A DNA stretch of 64,000 bases from Streptomyces sp. SCL15-4. Its GTDB lineage: Bacteria; Actinomycetota; Actinomycetes; Streptomycetales; Streptomycetaceae. The DNA is taken from the NCBI RefSeq assembly GCF_033366695.1, contig NZ_JAOBTQ010000001.1, positions 3,844,001-3,908,000 on the forward strand. The letters are read 5' to 3'. The translations under genes were made by a program, and so were the position numbers. This document shows, piece by piece, positions 1 through 10,442 of the stretch. The notes beneath the pieces are model-generated. The model saw only the letters and a program-made list of their open reading frames with translations, searched no databases and was not told the origin of the DNA. Every line of letters begins with the position of its first letter. Position 1 is the stretch's first letter.

Positions 1-1
1 C

Positions 2-286
2 CGGCCCGGCGCCAAGGGCGTCGACCCGCTGATGGCCGCCCGTGCGGTCGTCTTCGGCCAGGCCAGCGCCCTGGTCGCGGCCCTCGTCGCCGGTATGTAC
101 GGCGGCACGGGCGTCCTCCTGCTGGAGCTGCTGGACTTCCCCGCCCGCCGCGACCAGGCGATCTACGCCGGTTTCTCGGTGCTGGCCGGGCTCGCCGTGA
201 TAGCGGCCGCGCTGTTCCTGGAGCGGATCTGCCGGCTCCCGGAGGACGACGACCAGAACCCGCCGGGAGCGGAGCCGGCGGCCTGA
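2..286 (+). CDS. DUF3180-like membrane protein, C-terminal part
   Basis: The gene enters the window from the left already in frame, so only its last ~94 residues are visible. They contain two hydrophobic stretches (around ASALVAALVAGMYGG and FSVLAGLAVIAAALFLERI) and a short acidic hydrophilic tail. This fits the C-terminal half of the DUF3180 proteins that actinomycetes keep beside the folate genes. It converges with folE, which supports it being the last member of a folP-folB-folK type operon lying outside the window. The exact function of the family is unknown. The family call rests on context and topology more than on motifs. Confidence 0.6.
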   Translation, partial: RPGAKGVDPLMAARAVVFGQASALVAALVAGMYGGTGVLLLELLDFPARRDQAIYAGFSVLAGLAVIAAALFLERICRLPEDDDQNPPGAEPAA

Positions 287-311
287 GCCCCGGCCCCGCC
301 CGGCGGCCGGG

Positions 312-917
312 TCAGCGCGCCATGATCAGGCTCATGGCCTCGTTGCGCGTGGCGACGTGCCGCAGCTGACCGCGCACGGCGGACGTTATGGTCTTCGCGC
401 CCGGCTTGCGGATGCCGCGCATCGACATGCACATGTGCTCGCACTCGACGACGACGATGACGCCCCGCGGCTCCAGCATCTCCATCAGCGAGTCCGCGAT
501 CTGCGTGGTGAGGCGCTCCTGCACCTGCGGCCGGCGGGCGTAGACGTCGACCAGGCGGGCGAGCTTGGACAGTCCGGTGATCTTGCCGCTCTCGGAGGGG
601 ATGTAGCCGACGTGGGCGACACCCCGGAACGGCACCAGGTGGTGCTCGCAGGTCGAGTACACCTCGATGTCCTTCACGAGGACCATCTCGTCGTGCCCGA
701 GGTCGAACGTCGTCGTCAGGACGTCCTCCGGCCGCTGCCACAGACCGGCGAAGATCTCCCGGTAGGCCCGCGCGACCCGGGCCGGCGTCTCCCTGAGCCC
801 CTCGCGGTCCGGGTCCTCGCCGACCGCGATCAGCAGCTCGCGTACGGCGTTCTCGGCGCGCTTCTCGTCGAATTCGCCGATGTGCCCCTCGCCGTCCAGC
901 GTCACCGGGTCGGTCAT
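312..917 (-). CDS. folE: GTP cyclohydrolase I
   Basis: 201 residues. It catalyses the first step of folate and pterin synthesis, GTP to 7,8-dihydroneopterin triphosphate, in the cytosol. The family signature is intact: the Zn/active-site segment [10 protein letters not shown] and the later [12 protein letters not shown] block provide the Cys/His ligands. The ATG at 917 is chosen because GAGGAA lies just upstream and the length matches the family. The longer open frame to 1022 runs through the terminator hairpin of ftsH and is rejected. It is convergent with the DUF3180 gene and lies downstream of ftsH on the same strand. Confidence 0.95.
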   Translation of the reverse strand: MTDPVTLDGEGHIGEFDEKRAENAVRELLIAVGEDPDREGLRETPARVARAYREIFAGLWQRPEDVLTTTFDLGHDEMVLVKDIEVYSTCEHHLVPFRGVAHVGYIPSESGKITGLSKLARLVDVYARRPQVQERLTTQIADSLMEMLEPRGVIVVVECEHMCMSMRGIRKPGAKTITSAVRGQLRHVATRNEAMSLIMAR

Positions 918-981
918 CTGGTTCCTCGTTCCTGCGCCATGACGCGCGTGTGTCTCGCGTTCCGAAACTGCGGACATGCGA

Positions 982-1023
982 AATGCCGCGCCCCCAAGGC
1001 TAGAACCCGAGGGGCGCGGCATT
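982..1023 (-). terminator. Hairpin after ftsH
   Basis: A perfect 13-bp stem (AATGCCGCGCCCC pairing with GGGGCGCGGCATT) around a 16-nt loop lies 28 bases past the ftsH stop codon and before folE. There is no long T tract. It probably ends ftsH transcription and separates it from folE. Confidence 0.7.
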
Positions 1024-1051
1024 CATTCCGGGCCGTGTGTCCGGCGCGCGG

Positions 1052-3091
1052 TCAGCTCTCGGAGCGGTCCTCCGGGGTCTGCTCCGTCGCCGGGGCGGAC
1101 CCCGCCGCCGTCGACTTGGCGGTGCTGATCGACGCCGTGGCGCCGTTCGCGCCGTTGGTCAGTGCCAGCTCCTTCGGGGAGAGCACCGGCGGGCGGGTGG
1201 ACGGGGTGCGGCGGGAGGAACCGGTCCAGGCGGGCCGCGGCGGGCGCTTGACGATCGGGGCGAAGATCTCGGCGATCTCCTCCTTGCCCAGAGTCTCCCT
1301 CTCCAGCAGCTGGAGAACGAGATTGTCGAGCACGTCGCGGTTCTCGACCAGGATCTCCCAGGCCTCGTTGTGCGCGGTCTCGATGAGCTTCTTGACCTCT
1401 TCGTCGACCAGCGCGGCGACCTCTTCCGAGTAGTCCCGCTGGTGCGCCATCTCCCGGCCGAGGAACGGCTCGCTGTTGTCGCCGCCGAACTTGATCGCGC
1501 CGAGACGCTCGGTCATGCCGTACTGCGTGACCATCGCGCGGGCCAGGTTGGTGGCCTTCTCGATGTCGTTCGCGGCACCGGTGGTCGGGTCGTGGAAGAC
1601 CAGTTCCTCGGCCGCCCGGCCGCCCAGCATGTAGGCGAGCTGGTCGAGCATCTCGTTGCGGGTGGTCGAGTACTTGTCCTCGTCGGGCAGGACCATCGTG
1701 TAGCCGAGGGCACGGCCGCGGGACAGGATCGTGATCTTGTGGACCGGGTCGGCGTTCGGCGAGGCCGCCGCGACCAGGGCGTGACCGCCCTCGTGGTACG
1801 CGGTGATCTTCTTCTCCTTGTCCGACATGATCCGGGTCCGCTTCTGCGGGCCCGCGACCACGCGGTCGATCGCCTCGTCCAGCGCCTTGTTGTCGATCAG
1901 CTTCTGGTCGCCGCGGGCGGTGAGCAGCGCGGCCTCGTTCAGCACGTTGGCGAGGTCGGCGCCGGTCATGCCCGGGGTGCGGCGGGCCACGGCGGACAGG
2001 TCGACGTCGGGCGCGACCGGCTTGCCCTTCTGGTGGACCTTGAGGATCTCCAGACGGCCCATGAGGTCCGGCGGGTCGACCGCGATCTGCCGGTCGAAGC
2101 GGCCGGGGCGCAGCAGGGCCGGGTCGAGGATGTCCGGACGGTTGGTGGCGGCGATCAGGATCACACCGCCCTTGACGTCGAACCCGTCCATCTCGACCAG
2201 CAGCTGGTTCAGGGTCTGCTCGCGCTCGTCGTGACCGCCGCCGAGGCCGGCGCCGCGGTGACGGCCGACCGCGTCGATCTCGTCCACGAAGACGATCGCC
2301 GGGGCGTTCGCCTTGGCCTGCTCGAACAGGTCGCGCACACGGGAGGCACCGACACCGACGAACATCTCGACGAAGTCGGAACCGGAGATCGAGTAGAACG
2401 GGACGCCCGCCTCGCCGGCGACGGCGCGCGCGAGCAGGGTCTTGCCGGTACCCGGGCGGCCGTAGAGCAGCACGCCCTTGGGGATCTTGGCACCGACGGC
2501 CTGGAACTTGGCCGGCTCCTGGAGGAACTCCTTGATCTCCTGGAGCTCCTCGACGGCCTCGTCACAGCCGGCGACGTCGGAGAAGGTGGTCTTCGGGGTG
2601 TCCTTGGTGATGAGCTTCGCCTTGGACTTGCCGAAGTTCATGACCCGGGAGCCGCCGCCCTGCATCTGATTCATCAGGAACAGGAAGACGACCACGATCA
2701 GGACGAAGGGGAGCAGGGACAGCAGGACGCCGACGAACGGGTTCTGCTTGGACGGCGAGACCGTGTAGCCGTCCGTGATCTGCTTTGCCTGGTACTTGGT
2801 CTGCAGCGTGCCGGCGAGCTGCACGCCCTGGTCGCCGATGTAGCTCGCCTGGATCTTCGAGCTGCCCTCGACCTTGTAGCCGTCCTTGAGCGTGACCTTG
2901 ATGCTCTGCTCGTCACCGGTGGTGAGCTTGGCCGACTCGACCTTGTTGTCGTTGATCGCCGCCACGACCTGGCCGGTGTCCACCGTCTTGTAGCCGCCGG
3001 ACGAGCCGACGACCTGCATCAACACGACCACGGCAAGGACGGCCAGCACGATCCACATGACCGGCCCACGGAAGTATCGCTTCACGTCCAT
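1052..3091 (-). CDS. ftsH: ATP-dependent zinc metalloprotease FtsH
   Basis: 679 residues. It is a membrane-anchored AAA+ protease that degrades damaged membrane proteins and short-lived regulators. Two transmembrane segments (about residues 11-28 and 121-140) flank an extracytoplasmic domain. The AAA module has Walker A GRPGTGKT (211-218), Walker B IVFVDEID (266-273) and the second region of homology ([20 protein letters not shown] in the SRH position). The zinc site is HEGGH (433-437). The C-terminal ~60 residues are low-complexity S/T/A/P. The start at MDVKRYF is chosen because the membrane anchor follows at once; an ATG 36 bases upstream (3127) is possible. hpt lies upstream in the same direction. 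Confidence 0.95.
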   Translation of the reverse strand: MDVKRYFRGPVMWIVLAVLAVVVLMQVVGSSGGYKTVDTGQVVAAINDNKVESAKLTTGDEQSIKVTLKDGYKVEGSSKIQASYIGDQGVQLAGTLQTKYQAKQITDGYTVSPSKQNPFVGVLLSLLPFVLIVVVFLFLMNQMQGGGSRVMNFGKSKAKLITKDTPKTTFSDVAGCDEAVEELQEIKEFLQEPAKFQAVGAKIPKGVLLYGRPGTGKTLLARAVAGEAGVPFYSISGSDFVEMFVGVGASRVRDLFEQAKANAPAIVFVDEIDAVGRHRGAGLGGGHDEREQTLNQLLVEMDGFDVKGGVILIAATNRPDILDPALLRPGRFDRQIAVDPPDLMGRLEILKVHQKGKPVAPDVDLSAVARRTPGMTGADLANVLNEAALLTARGDQKLIDNKALDEAIDRVVAGPQKRTRIMSDKEKKITAYHEGGHALVAAASPNADPVHKITILSRGRALGYTMVLPDEDKYSTTRNEMLDQLAYMLGGRAAEELVFHDPTTGAANDIEKATNLARAMVTQYGMTERLGAIKFGGDNSEPFLGREMAHQRDYSEEVAALVDEEVKKLIETAHNEAWEILVENRDVLDNLVLQLLERETLGKEEIAEIFAPIVKRPPRPAWTGSSRRTPSTRPPVLSPKELALTNGANGATASISTAKSTAAGSAPATEQTPEDRSES

Positions 3092-3287
3092 CCATACGGA
3101 GCGGTGCCGCCCCGTCCCTCCTGCCATAGTGAGTTTGATAAGACAGTTCTTCTGACGGTACCCCAGCATTGTTGCCCGAAGCCGCACGGAGCCGATTCGA
3201 CGGCTGGGAAAACCCGTCTCCGCTTGCTTCAACGGCAGGGAACCCGCTGGGGTTCCCGATCGTCCTACTGGGCTTGGGCCGACTGGC

Positions 3288-3848
3288 TCAGCCGCCGTAG
3301 ACGTGAGGCGCGAGCGTACCGACGAACGGCAGGTTGCGGTACTTCTCGGCGTAGTCGAGGCCGTAGCCCACGACGAACTCGTTCGGGATGTCGAAGCCGA
3401 CCCACTCCACGTCGATGGCGACCTTGGCGGCGTCCGGCTTGCGCAGCAGCGTGCACACCTTCAGCGAGGCGGGCTCGCGGGAGCCGAGGTTGTTGATCAG
3501 CCAGGACAGGGTCAGGCCGGAGTCGATAATGTCCTCGACGATCAGGACGTGCCGGCCCTTGATGTCGGTGTCGAGGTCCTTGAGGATGCGGACGACACCG
3601 GAGGACTGGGTGCCCGCGCCGTAGGAGGACACGGCCATCCAGTCCATGGTGACGGGGGTGGACAGCGCCCGGGCGAGGTCCGCCATGACCATCACCGCGC
3701 CCTTGAGGACGCCGACGATGAGCAGGTCCTTGTCGGCGTATTCCGCGTCGATCTTCGCGGCCAGCTCGGCCAGCTTCGCGTCGATCTCTTCCTTGGTGAT
3801 GAGCACCCGCTGGAGGTCGGCACCCATGTCTTTCGCGTCCACCCGCAT
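3288..3848 (-). CDS. hpt: Hypoxanthine phosphoribosyltransferase
   Basis: 186 residues. It salvages hypoxanthine and guanine to IMP and GMP using PRPP. The PRPP-binding motif is [12 protein letters not shown], the flexible-loop region follows [11 protein letters not shown], and the C-terminal [18 protein letters not shown] block is typical of bacterial HPRT. The ATG at 3848 gives the family length; an upstream extension to 3890 is G+C-rich spacer sequence. The tilS-hpt-ftsH order on one strand is the usual actinobacterial arrangement and links tRNA modification, purine salvage and proteolysis. Confidence 0.95.
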   Translation of the reverse strand: MRVDAKDMGADLQRVLITKEEIDAKLAELAAKIDAEYADKDLLIVGVLKGAVMVMADLARALSTPVTMDWMAVSSYGAGTQSSGVVRILKDLDTDIKGRHVLIVEDIIDSGLTLSWLINNLGSREPASLKVCTLLRKPDAAKVAIDVEWVGFDIPNEFVVGYGLDYAEKYRNLPFVGTLAPHVYGG

Positions 3849-3972
3849 CACTTTCGGTCGTCCCGCACTTACGGCCGCGAACGCGGCCACCGGCTACGGC
3901 CGCAGGTACGGCCCGTGGGCCGCCCGGCCCGCCGGAGGGCACCGGGTGAGGGCGCTCCTCGGGGGCCGGTCG

Positions 3973-5001
3973 TCAGCCTTGCCGAATCACCAGTCTGCCA
4001 CCCTGGCGCTGGGCGACGACCCGGCCGGGGAGGTTGATGGCTCCCTGGCCGCGCCAGCCGGTGATCAGACGGTCGACTTCCTCGATGTGGCGGGCGAACA
4101 GCGCGCCGGCCGGAGCTCCCGCCTCGATGGCCGCGCGGCGCAGGATGCGGCGGCGTACGGCGGGCGGCAGGGCGTACAGCTTGGCGCACTCCAGCAGGCC
4201 GGCCGCGTCCCGTACGGAGGCCTCGGCCTGCCGGGCCCAGGTGTCCAGGGCGTCGGCGTCGTCGCGGGAGAGCTGGGCGGTGCGGGCCAGCGCCTCCACC
4301 ACGCCCTTGCCGAGGGCCTTCTCCAGGGCGGGCAGGCCCTCGTGCCGGAGCCGGGAGCGGGTGTAGGCCGGGTCGGCGTTGTGCGGGTCGTCCCAGACCG
4401 GCAGGGACTGGGCCATGCAGGCCTTGCGGGCGGTCTGCCGGTCCAGGTGCAGGAAGGGCCGCCGGTAACGGCCGTCGGCCCCCGAGACCGCGGCCATGCC
4501 GGACAGGGAGCGGATGCCGGAGCCGCGGGCGAGTCCCAGCAGGACGGTCTCGGCCTGGTCGTCGCGGGTGTGGCCGAGCAGGATCGCGGCGGCGCCGTGG
4601 CGGTCGGCGACGGCGTCCAGGGCGGCGTAGCGTGCGTCGCGGGCGGCGGCCTCGGGGCCGCCTTCGCGGCCGACGGTCACCGCGACGGACTCCACCGGGT
4701 CGAGGCCCAGTTCGCGCAGGCGCTGGACGACCTCCTCGGCGCGGAGGTCGGAGCCGGCCTGGAGGCCGTGGTCGACGGTGACCCCGCCGGCGCGGACGCC
4801 GAGCTTGGGGGCCTCGAAGGCGAGGGCGGAGGCGAGGGCCATGGAGTCGGCGCCGCCGGAGCACGCGACGAGGACGAGCGGGGAGGGGGGCCGCTCGGCC
4901 GTCCGGTCCGCGGGCGCGCGGGAGGTCTGGTCGTTCAGGATGTCGTGGAGGACGCGGCGGACCGCCAGGCGTATCGCCGCGACCGCAGGATGGGGACCCA
5001 T
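3973..5001 (-). CDS. tilS: tRNA(Ile)-lysidine synthase
   Basis: 342 residues. It modifies C34 of the CAU-anticodon tRNA-Ile to lysidine so that AUA codons are read as Ile. The N-type ATP pyrophosphatase PP-loop SGGADS sits at residues 48-53, and [20 protein letters not shown] follows. The [11 protein letters not shown] and [15 protein letters not shown] segments are the usual tRNA- and substrate-binding blocks. Length is normal for the actinobacterial form, which lacks the long C-terminal extension of the E. coli enzyme. hpt follows after about 120 bp. Confidence 0.93.
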   Translation of the reverse strand: MGPHPAVAAIRLAVRRVLHDILNDQTSRAPADRTAERPPSPLVLVACSGGADSMALASALAFEAPKLGVRAGGVTVDHGLQAGSDLRAEEVVQRLRELGLDPVESVAVTVGREGGPEAAARDARYAALDAVADRHGAAAILLGHTRDDQAETVLLGLARGSGIRSLSGMAAVSGADGRYRRPFLHLDRQTARKACMAQSLPVWDDPHNADPAYTRSRLRHEGLPALEKALGKGVVEALARTAQLSRDDADALDTWARQAEASVRDAAGLLECAKLYALPPAVRRRILRRAAIEAGAPAGALFARHIEEVDRLITGWRGQGAINLPGRVVAQRQGGRLVIRQG

Positions 5002-5193
5002 GTCCGGTTCCCTTCATGAAGTTTTCCGGGGGGCGAGCCCGGGACGGTCACTCAGAGTGTGTAGATGGTGACAGAACCGGGCCGTTCCCCGAGCATCGCA
5101 CGCCTACGCATGGCTTACGGTCCCTCGGACGGGTGATTGGAGGGGCGTTCGCCTGCCGTCGGCCGGAACCGCTTCACGACTCTCCCCCGCCGT

Positions 5194-6327
5194 TCACCCC
5201 TCGGCCCTGCCGTGCACCCGCGCGACCCAGTCCGCCGGTTTGGCGATCTCCGCCTTGGTGGGAAGGGTGTTGGGCGAGGTCCACACGCGGTTGAAGCCGT
5301 CGGTGCCGACCTGCTCGACGACGGCTCGCACGAACCGTTCGCCGTCGCGGTACTGCCTCAGTTTGGCGTCCAGGCCCAGCAGCTTGCGCAGGGCGGCGTC
5401 CAGGCGGGAGGCGCCCTTGGCACGCCGCTGCTGGAACTTCTCGCGGATCTCGGCGACGCTCGGCACGACGCCGGGTCCGACACCGTCCATGACGTAGTCG
5501 GCGTGGCCCTCCAGCAGGGACATCACGGCGGTGAGCCGGCCGAGGACCTCCCGCTGGGCCGGGGTCTGCACGAGTTCCACGAAGGAGCGCCCGCCGTCCT
5601 CCTCCTCGCCCTCGGGACGGCCGCCGGCCAGGGACTGGGCGGCGTCCCGGATGCGCTCCAGGAAGGTCATCGGGTCGACGTCGGTCTCCGCGAGGAACGA
5701 CTGGATCTCGCCCTCCAGGTGGTCCCGCAGCCAGGGCACGGCGGTGAACTGCGTGCGGTGGGTCTCCTCGTGCAGGCACACCCACAGGCGGAAGTCGTGC
5801 GGCTCGACGTCGAGTTCGCGCTCCACGTGGACGATGTTGGGCGCCACGAGCAGCAGCCGGCCGCCGCCGTTGCCGCCGCCCGGCAGGTCGCGGCCGGCCG
5901 GGGCGAAGGTCTCGTACTGGCCGAGGACCCGGGAGGACAGGAAGGACAGGAGCATGCCCACCTCCACGCCGGTGACCTTGCCGCCGACGGCGCCGAGGAC
6001 CGCGCTGCCCGGGCCGCCGCCGCGCCGCTCCTGCATCTTCTCCAGCAGCGGTTTGAGCAGTTCCCGGAAGCCCGCGACGTTGGCGCGGACCCAGCCGGGG
6101 CGGTCGACGACGAGGACGGGGGTGTCGTGGGTCTCCTCGGTGCCCATCCGGGTGAAGCCCCGGACGTGCTCCTCCGAGGCCTTCGCGTGCCGGCGCAGCT
6201 CCGCGACGACGGCCCTGGCCTCGTCGCGGCTGACGTCGGGGCCGGGCCGTACGAGCCGTGTCGCGGTCGCCACAGCGAGGTTCCAGTCGACCATCCCGGG
6301 AGATGCGGTGCCACCGAAGCCAGTCAT
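5194..6327 (-). CDS. Zincin-like metallopeptidase, DUF2342 family
   Basis: 377 residues. The zinc-peptidase signature LHEETHRTQF (HExxH) is followed about 95 residues later by SLLEGHADYVMDGVG, which supplies the downstream Glu/His ligand typical of the DUF2342 ('coenzyme F420 biosynthesis-associated') zincins. No signal peptide is seen, so it is probably cytoplasmic. It lies between tilS and dacB on the same strand. The substrate is unknown. The ATG at 6327 has no clear Shine-Dalgarno; the Met 11 residues later is an alternative start. Confidence 0.88.
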   Translation of the reverse strand: MTGFGGTASPGMVDWNLAVATATRLVRPGPDVSRDEARAVVAELRRHAKASEEHVRGFTRMGTEETHDTPVLVVDRPGWVRANVAGFRELLKPLLEKMQERRGGGPGSAVLGAVGGKVTGVEVGMLLSFLSSRVLGQYETFAPAGRDLPGGGNGGGRLLLVAPNIVHVERELDVEPHDFRLWVCLHEETHRTQFTAVPWLRDHLEGEIQSFLAETDVDPMTFLERIRDAAQSLAGGRPEGEEEDGGRSFVELVQTPAQREVLGRLTAVMSLLEGHADYVMDGVGPGVVPSVAEIREKFQQRRAKGASRLDAALRKLLGLDAKLRQYRDGERFVRAVVEQVGTDGFNRVWTSPNTLPTKAEIAKPADWVARVHGRAEG

Positions 6328-6451
6328 GCTGTCAACCGTACGTGAGCACTCCCGCTTGGGGCAGGCCGTGGAGGTCGGCGGGGGGCCGGCGGGGGGCCGG
6401 CGGCGTCGCCGTGGGCACCCGCTGTCCCCGGGCGTCCGGCGGCGGTGCCGG

Positions 6452-8050
6452 TCAGCCCGCCAGTGCCGTCGCCGCCTTGTCCAGGGCCGACTGGGCCTCG
6501 GTCGGGTCGGTGGTGCCGGAGGCCAGGAAGGCGAAGGCCAGGAGGCGGCCGGCGGGGGTGACGACCGTGCCGGCGAGGGTGTTCACGCCGGTCAGGGTGC
6601 CGGTCTTGGCGCGTACGACGCCGGACGCGCCGTCGGCGTAACGATTGCTCAGGGTGCCGGTGAAGCCCGCGACGGGCAGGCCCGTGAGGACCGGGCGCAG
6701 GCCGGGGCGGTCCGGGTCGGCGGCCCGGACCAGGAGGCCGGTCAGGAGGCCGGGGGTGAGCCGGTCGGCGCGGTCCAGGCCGCTGCCGTCGCGGAAGACG
6801 GCGCCCGCCATCGGCAGGCCGAGCTTCCGCAGCTGGGTGGCGATGGCCCCGGCCCCGCCCGCGAAGCTCGCCGGCCGCCCGCCGGCCAGGGCCGTGTGCC
6901 GGGCCAGGGCCTCCGCGATGTCGTTGTCGCTGTTGGTCAGCATCCGCTCGACCAGGGCGGACAGCGGGGGCGAGGAGACACCGGCGAGGGTCTGCGCGCG
7001 CGTGCTGGCCTTGGACGGGCCGGGATGCGTGGCCGTGATGCCGGCGTCCTTCAGGAAGAGCGCGAACTTGGCCGCCGCGTCCGCCGCCGGGTCGCCCACC
7101 CGGGTCACCGGGCCGCTGGTGGAGTCGTCGGTGCGGCCCTCGTCGGCGGTCAGGGCGCTGACCGGGGCGAGGTTGTCGTTGACGCCGATGGGGTGCAGGG
7201 CGGGGCCGGTGAACAGGGTGGTGTCGTAGGACAGGGTCACCTTGCGGATGCCGCGCTCGGCGAGGGCCTTCGCGGTGTCCGCGGCCAGTGCCCGCAGGCT
7301 CGCCCAGCCGCCGTCGCGGGCGTGCGCGGTGAGGGTGGGGTCGCCGCCGCCGACCAGGACCAGTTCCCCGGTGTCGGGCTCGAGCGCGGTGCGGGTGGTG
7401 AGGCGGTGGTCGGGGCCGAGGGCGGAGAGGGCGGCGACGGCGGTGGCGATCTTTGTGGTGGAGGCCGGGGTGAGGGCCCGGCCGGCGTCGGCGTCGTACA
7501 GGCGTTCGCCGGTCGTGACGTCGACGACGGCCGCCGCGTGGCCGCCGCCGAGCGCGGGGGCGTCCAGCAGGGGATCCAGGGCCTCGGCGACGGCCCGGGC
7601 GTCCGGCGCGGTCCGCGTGGTGCCCACGGCGCCCGAGGTGCCGCCCAGGCCCGCCAGGACGGGTCCGGCGCTCGGCGCGGGCCGGAGCGCCCCCGCGGCC
7701 GTACCGGCGCGACCGTGATCTGCGCCACCTGACCGTTCCGCGGCGGCCGCGCGGTCCCGCTCGGCCGTACGCTGACCCGTGGCGTCCCAGGGTCCGGCCA
7801 CGGTCACCGCACCGGCGGCCAGCGCCAGGCCGGCGGTGGCGGCGCCCGCGGTGTACCGCCAGGCGCGGACGGTGCGCGTACGGGGGAGACGGGGGAGGTG
7901 CGCAGGGCCGGTCCGGACGGCCTTCGGCAGCCGCGCGAGCGACGGCCGCACGGCCGTCACGGCGCGCGTGAGACGTGGTCGGACGGCGTTCGCGAGCCGC
8001 GCCACCCGCGGTCTCGCGGCTCGCCAAGGCCCCAGCTCCGGCACGACCAC
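6452..8050 (-). CDS. dacB: D-alanyl-D-alanine carboxypeptidase/endopeptidase (PBP4 type)
   Basis: 532 residues, peptidase family S13. All three penicillin-binding motifs are present: STTK (197-200, nucleophile Ser), SDN in LTNSDNDIAEA, and KTG in RAKTGTLTG. A hydrophobic segment at about 66-86 acts as signal anchor, so the enzyme works on the outer face of the membrane, trimming or cleaving peptidoglycan cross-links. The first ~60 residues are an Arg-rich cytoplasmic stretch with three near-repeats of AVRP(R/S)L. It is divergent from ppa with 79 bp between starts. Confidence 0.92.
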   Translation of the reverse strand: MVVPELGPWRAARPRVARLANAVRPRLTRAVTAVRPSLARLPKAVRTGPAHLPRLPRTRTVRAWRYTAGAATAGLALAAGAVTVAGPWDATGQRTAERDRAAAAERSGGADHGRAGTAAGALRPAPSAGPVLAGLGGTSGAVGTTRTAPDARAVAEALDPLLDAPALGGGHAAAVVDVTTGERLYDADAGRALTPASTTKIATAVAALSALGPDHRLTTRTALEPDTGELVLVGGGDPTLTAHARDGGWASLRALAADTAKALAERGIRKVTLSYDTTLFTGPALHPIGVNDNLAPVSALTADEGRTDDSTSGPVTRVGDPAADAAAKFALFLKDAGITATHPGPSKASTRAQTLAGVSSPPLSALVERMLTNSDNDIAEALARHTALAGGRPASFAGGAGAIATQLRKLGLPMAGAVFRDGSGLDRADRLTPGLLTGLLVRAADPDRPGLRPVLTGLPVAGFTGTLSNRYADGASGVVRAKTGTLTGVNTLAGTVVTPAGRLLAFAFLASGTTDPTEAQSALDKAATALAG

Positions 8051-8129
8051 CAGCCCCTTTCGCGATCACACACCTGCGTGAGGGACACTTAACCACCAGA
8101 ACTATGTGCTGATCATGGAGGAGCCACCG

Positions 8130-8621
8130 GTGGAGTTCGACGTCACGATCGAGATCCCGAAGGGTTCGCGGAACAAGTACGAGGTGGACCACGAGACCGG
8201 CCGGATCCGCCTGGACCGTCGCCTCTTCACCTCGACCGCCTACCCGACCGACTACGGCTTCGTCGAGAACACTCTCGGCGAGGACGGCGACCCGCTGGAC
8301 GCGCTGGTCATTCTTGACGAGCCGACCTTCCCGGGCTGCCTGATCCGCTGCCGCGCGATCGGCATGTTCCGTATGACGGACGAGGCCGGCGGCGACGACA
8401 AGCTGCTGTGCGTCCCGGCCACCGACCCGCGTGTGGAGCACCTGCGTGACATCCACCACGTGTCGGAGTTCGACCGCCTGGAGATCCAGCACTTCTTCGA
8501 GGTGTACAAGGACCTGGAGCCCGGCAAGTCGGTCGAGGGTGCCAACTGGGTGGGCCGTACGGACGCCGAGGCGGAGATCGAGCGGTCGTACAAGCGCTTC
8601 GAGGAGCAGGGCGGTCACTGA
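8130..8621 (+). CDS. ppa: Inorganic pyrophosphatase
   Basis: 163 residues, soluble family I PPase that hydrolyses PPi from biosynthetic reactions. Metal-binding residues lie in the [10 protein letters not shown] motif and [13 protein letters not shown]. The GTG at 8130 is chosen because GGAGG is correctly spaced ahead of it and the protein then starts [13 protein letters not shown] as in orthologues; the ATG eight codons upstream overlaps the ribosome-binding site. The window also carries a membrane H+-PPase (hppA), so the strain has both soluble and proton-pumping enzymes. Confidence 0.95.
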   Translation: MEFDVTIEIPKGSRNKYEVDHETGRIRLDRRLFTSTAYPTDYGFVENTLGEDGDPLDALVILDEPTFPGCLIRCRAIGMFRMTDEAGGDDKLLCVPATDPRVEHLRDIHHVSEFDRLEIQHFFEVYKDLEPGKSVEGANWVGRTDAEAEIERSYKRFEEQGGH

Positions 8622-8635
8622 GCCCCTCTCCCCGT

Positions 8636-8669
8636 GAACGGGCCGCACGCGCACGCGTGCGGCCCGTTC
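8636..8669 (+). terminator. Terminator of ppa
   Basis: A perfect 16-bp inverted repeat (GAACGGGCCGCACGCG and its complement) separated by two bases lies 15 bases after the ppa stop codon. It has no long T run, as is common in Streptomyces. Confidence 0.85.
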
Positions 8670-8753
8670 GCGTGTGAGCACGCATGCGGCCGGACGGGGT
8701 ACGCGTGCGCATACTGAGGCCTATCGAAGGTGTCGTGCAGGGAGCGGTGCGAA

Positions 8754-10415
8754 GTGACGGAGGCGGAGGACCGCAAGCCCCGGTCCGACGAGGCGCGGTA
8801 CGACCCGGAGATCACCTCCGAGTTCGCCATTCCCCAGGGTCTCGATGTCCCGAAGGGCGCCGGCGAGGGCGAGACGACCTCCGAGTTCGCCATGCCGGAA
8901 GGGCTGCCGGCACCGCCGCAGCCGCCCGCCGCCGAGCCGGAGGGCTCCGCGTTCAGCCCGCCGAGGACCTACAGCGCGAAGGACGCGCCGGCCGCCTTCA
9001 CCCCGCCGGCCGGGGTGCCGCTGGTCAGTCTGATCAAGGACGCGCCCTGGCAGGACCGGATGCGCACGATGCTGCGGATGCCGGTGACCGAGCGGCCGGC
9101 CCCGGAGCCGGTGCAGCGCGAGGAGGAGGGCGGCCCGGCCGTCCCGCGCGTGCTGGACCTGACCCTGCGCATCGGCGAGCTGCTGCTGGCCGGCGGCGAG
9201 GGCGCGGAGGACGTGGAGGCCGCGATGTTCGCGGTGTGCCGCTCCTACGGCCTGGACCGGTGCGAGCCGAACGTCACCTTCACCCTGCTGTCGATCTCGC
9301 ACCAGCCGTCCCTGGTGGAGGACCCGGTGACGGCGTCGCGGACGGTACGCCGGCGGGGCACCGACTACACCCGGCTGGCGGCCGTCTTCCGCCTGGTGGA
9401 CGACCTCACCGACCAGGAGACCGAGGTCTCCCTGGAGGAGGCCTACCGGCGCCTGGCGGAGATCCGCCGCAACCGCCACCCCTACCCCGGCTGGGCGCTG
9501 ACCCTGGCCGGCGGCCTGCTGGCCGGCGCGGCGTCCGTGCTGGTCGGCGGCGCCGATCCGATCGTGTTCCTGGCGGCGGCCGTCGGCGCGATGCTCGGCG
9601 ACCGGCTGGCCTGGCTGTGCGCGGGGCGCGGACTGCCGGAGTTCTACCAGTTCACGGTGGCCGCGATGCCGCCGGCGGCGATCGGGGTGGCGCTGACCCT
9701 GGCCCACGTGGACGTGAAGGGCTCGGCGGTGATCACCGGTGGGCTGTTCGCGCTGCTGCCCGGGCGGGCGCTGGTGGCGGGGGTGCAGGACGGGCTGACG
9801 GGCTTCTACATCACCGCCTCCGCGCGCCTGCTGGAGGTCATGTACTTCTTCGTCGGCATCGTCACCGGGGTGCTGACGGTCCTGTACTTCGGAGTGCAGA
9901 TCGGCGGCAGGCTGAACCCGGAGGCGAAACCGGGCAGCTACCAGGAGCCGCTGGTCCAGATCGCGGCCTCGATGCTGCTGTCGCTGACCTTCGCCGTCCT
10001 GCTCCAGCAGGAACGTTCCACCGTGCTGTGGGTGACCCTCAACGGAGGCGTCGCCTGGTCGGTGTACGGCGCGCTGCGCTACGCCGGCGACATCTCGCCG
10101 GTGGCCTCCACGGCGGTGGCGGCGGGCCTGGTGGGACTGTTCGGGCAGCTGCTGGCCCGGTACCGGTTCGCCTCCGCGCTGCCCTACACGACGGCGGCGA
10201 TCGGGCCGCTGCTGCCCGGTTCCGCGACCTACTTCGGACTGCTGTCCATGGCCCAGAACGACATGGACGAGGGGCTGGTGTCGCTGGCCAAGGCCGCGTC
10301 GCTGGCCATGGCCATCGCCATCGGCGTCAACCTGGGGTCGGAGATCTTCCGGCTGTTCCTGCGGATCGGCTCGGCCGGCAAGCGCCGGGCGGCGAAGCGG
10401 ACGAGGGGCTTCTGA
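8754..10415 (+). CDS. Threonine/serine exporter (ThrE) family protein
   Basis: 553 residues. A soluble N-terminal region of ~120 residues rich in Pro and Glu, with the repeat TSEFA(I/M)P, precedes a ThrE-like module. The conserved cytoplasmic part (LRIGELLLAGGEGAEDVEAAM) is followed by about ten hydrophobic segments from GWALTLAGGLLAGAASVLV to the C terminus. The family exports Thr/Ser in corynebacteria; the substrate here is inferred only. The GTG at 8754 is chosen over the ORF start at 8730 because GGAG lies about 10 bases ahead. It converges with the DedA gene. Confidence 0.88.
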   Translation: MTEAEDRKPRSDEARYDPEITSEFAIPQGLDVPKGAGEGETTSEFAMPEGLPAPPQPPAAEPEGSAFSPPRTYSAKDAPAAFTPPAGVPLVSLIKDAPWQDRMRTMLRMPVTERPAPEPVQREEEGGPAVPRVLDLTLRIGELLLAGGEGAEDVEAAMFAVCRSYGLDRCEPNVTFTLLSISHQPSLVEDPVTASRTVRRRGTDYTRLAAVFRLVDDLTDQETEVSLEEAYRRLAEIRRNRHPYPGWALTLAGGLLAGAASVLVGGADPIVFLAAAVGAMLGDRLAWLCAGRGLPEFYQFTVAAMPPAAIGVALTLAHVDVKGSAVITGGLFALLPGRALVAGVQDGLTGFYITASARLLEVMYFFVGIVTGVLTVLYFGVQIGGRLNPEAKPGSYQEPLVQIAASMLLSLTFAVLLQQERSTVLWVTLNGGVAWSVYGALRYAGDISPVASTAVAAGLVGLFGQLLARYRFASALPYTTAAIGPLLPGSATYFGLLSMAQNDMDEGLVSLAKAASLAMAIAIGVNLGSEIFRLFLRIGSAGKRRAAKRTRGF

Positions 10416-10442
10416 GCCGCGTCCGGCCCGGGCCCCCGGCGG

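Noticed and set aside
1037..3496. 819-codon open frame antisense to ftsH and hpt
   Set aside because: Codon third positions and residues (runs of Arg, Gly, Val, Leu, Asp) are those of a shadow frame. The antisense ftsH has complete motifs.
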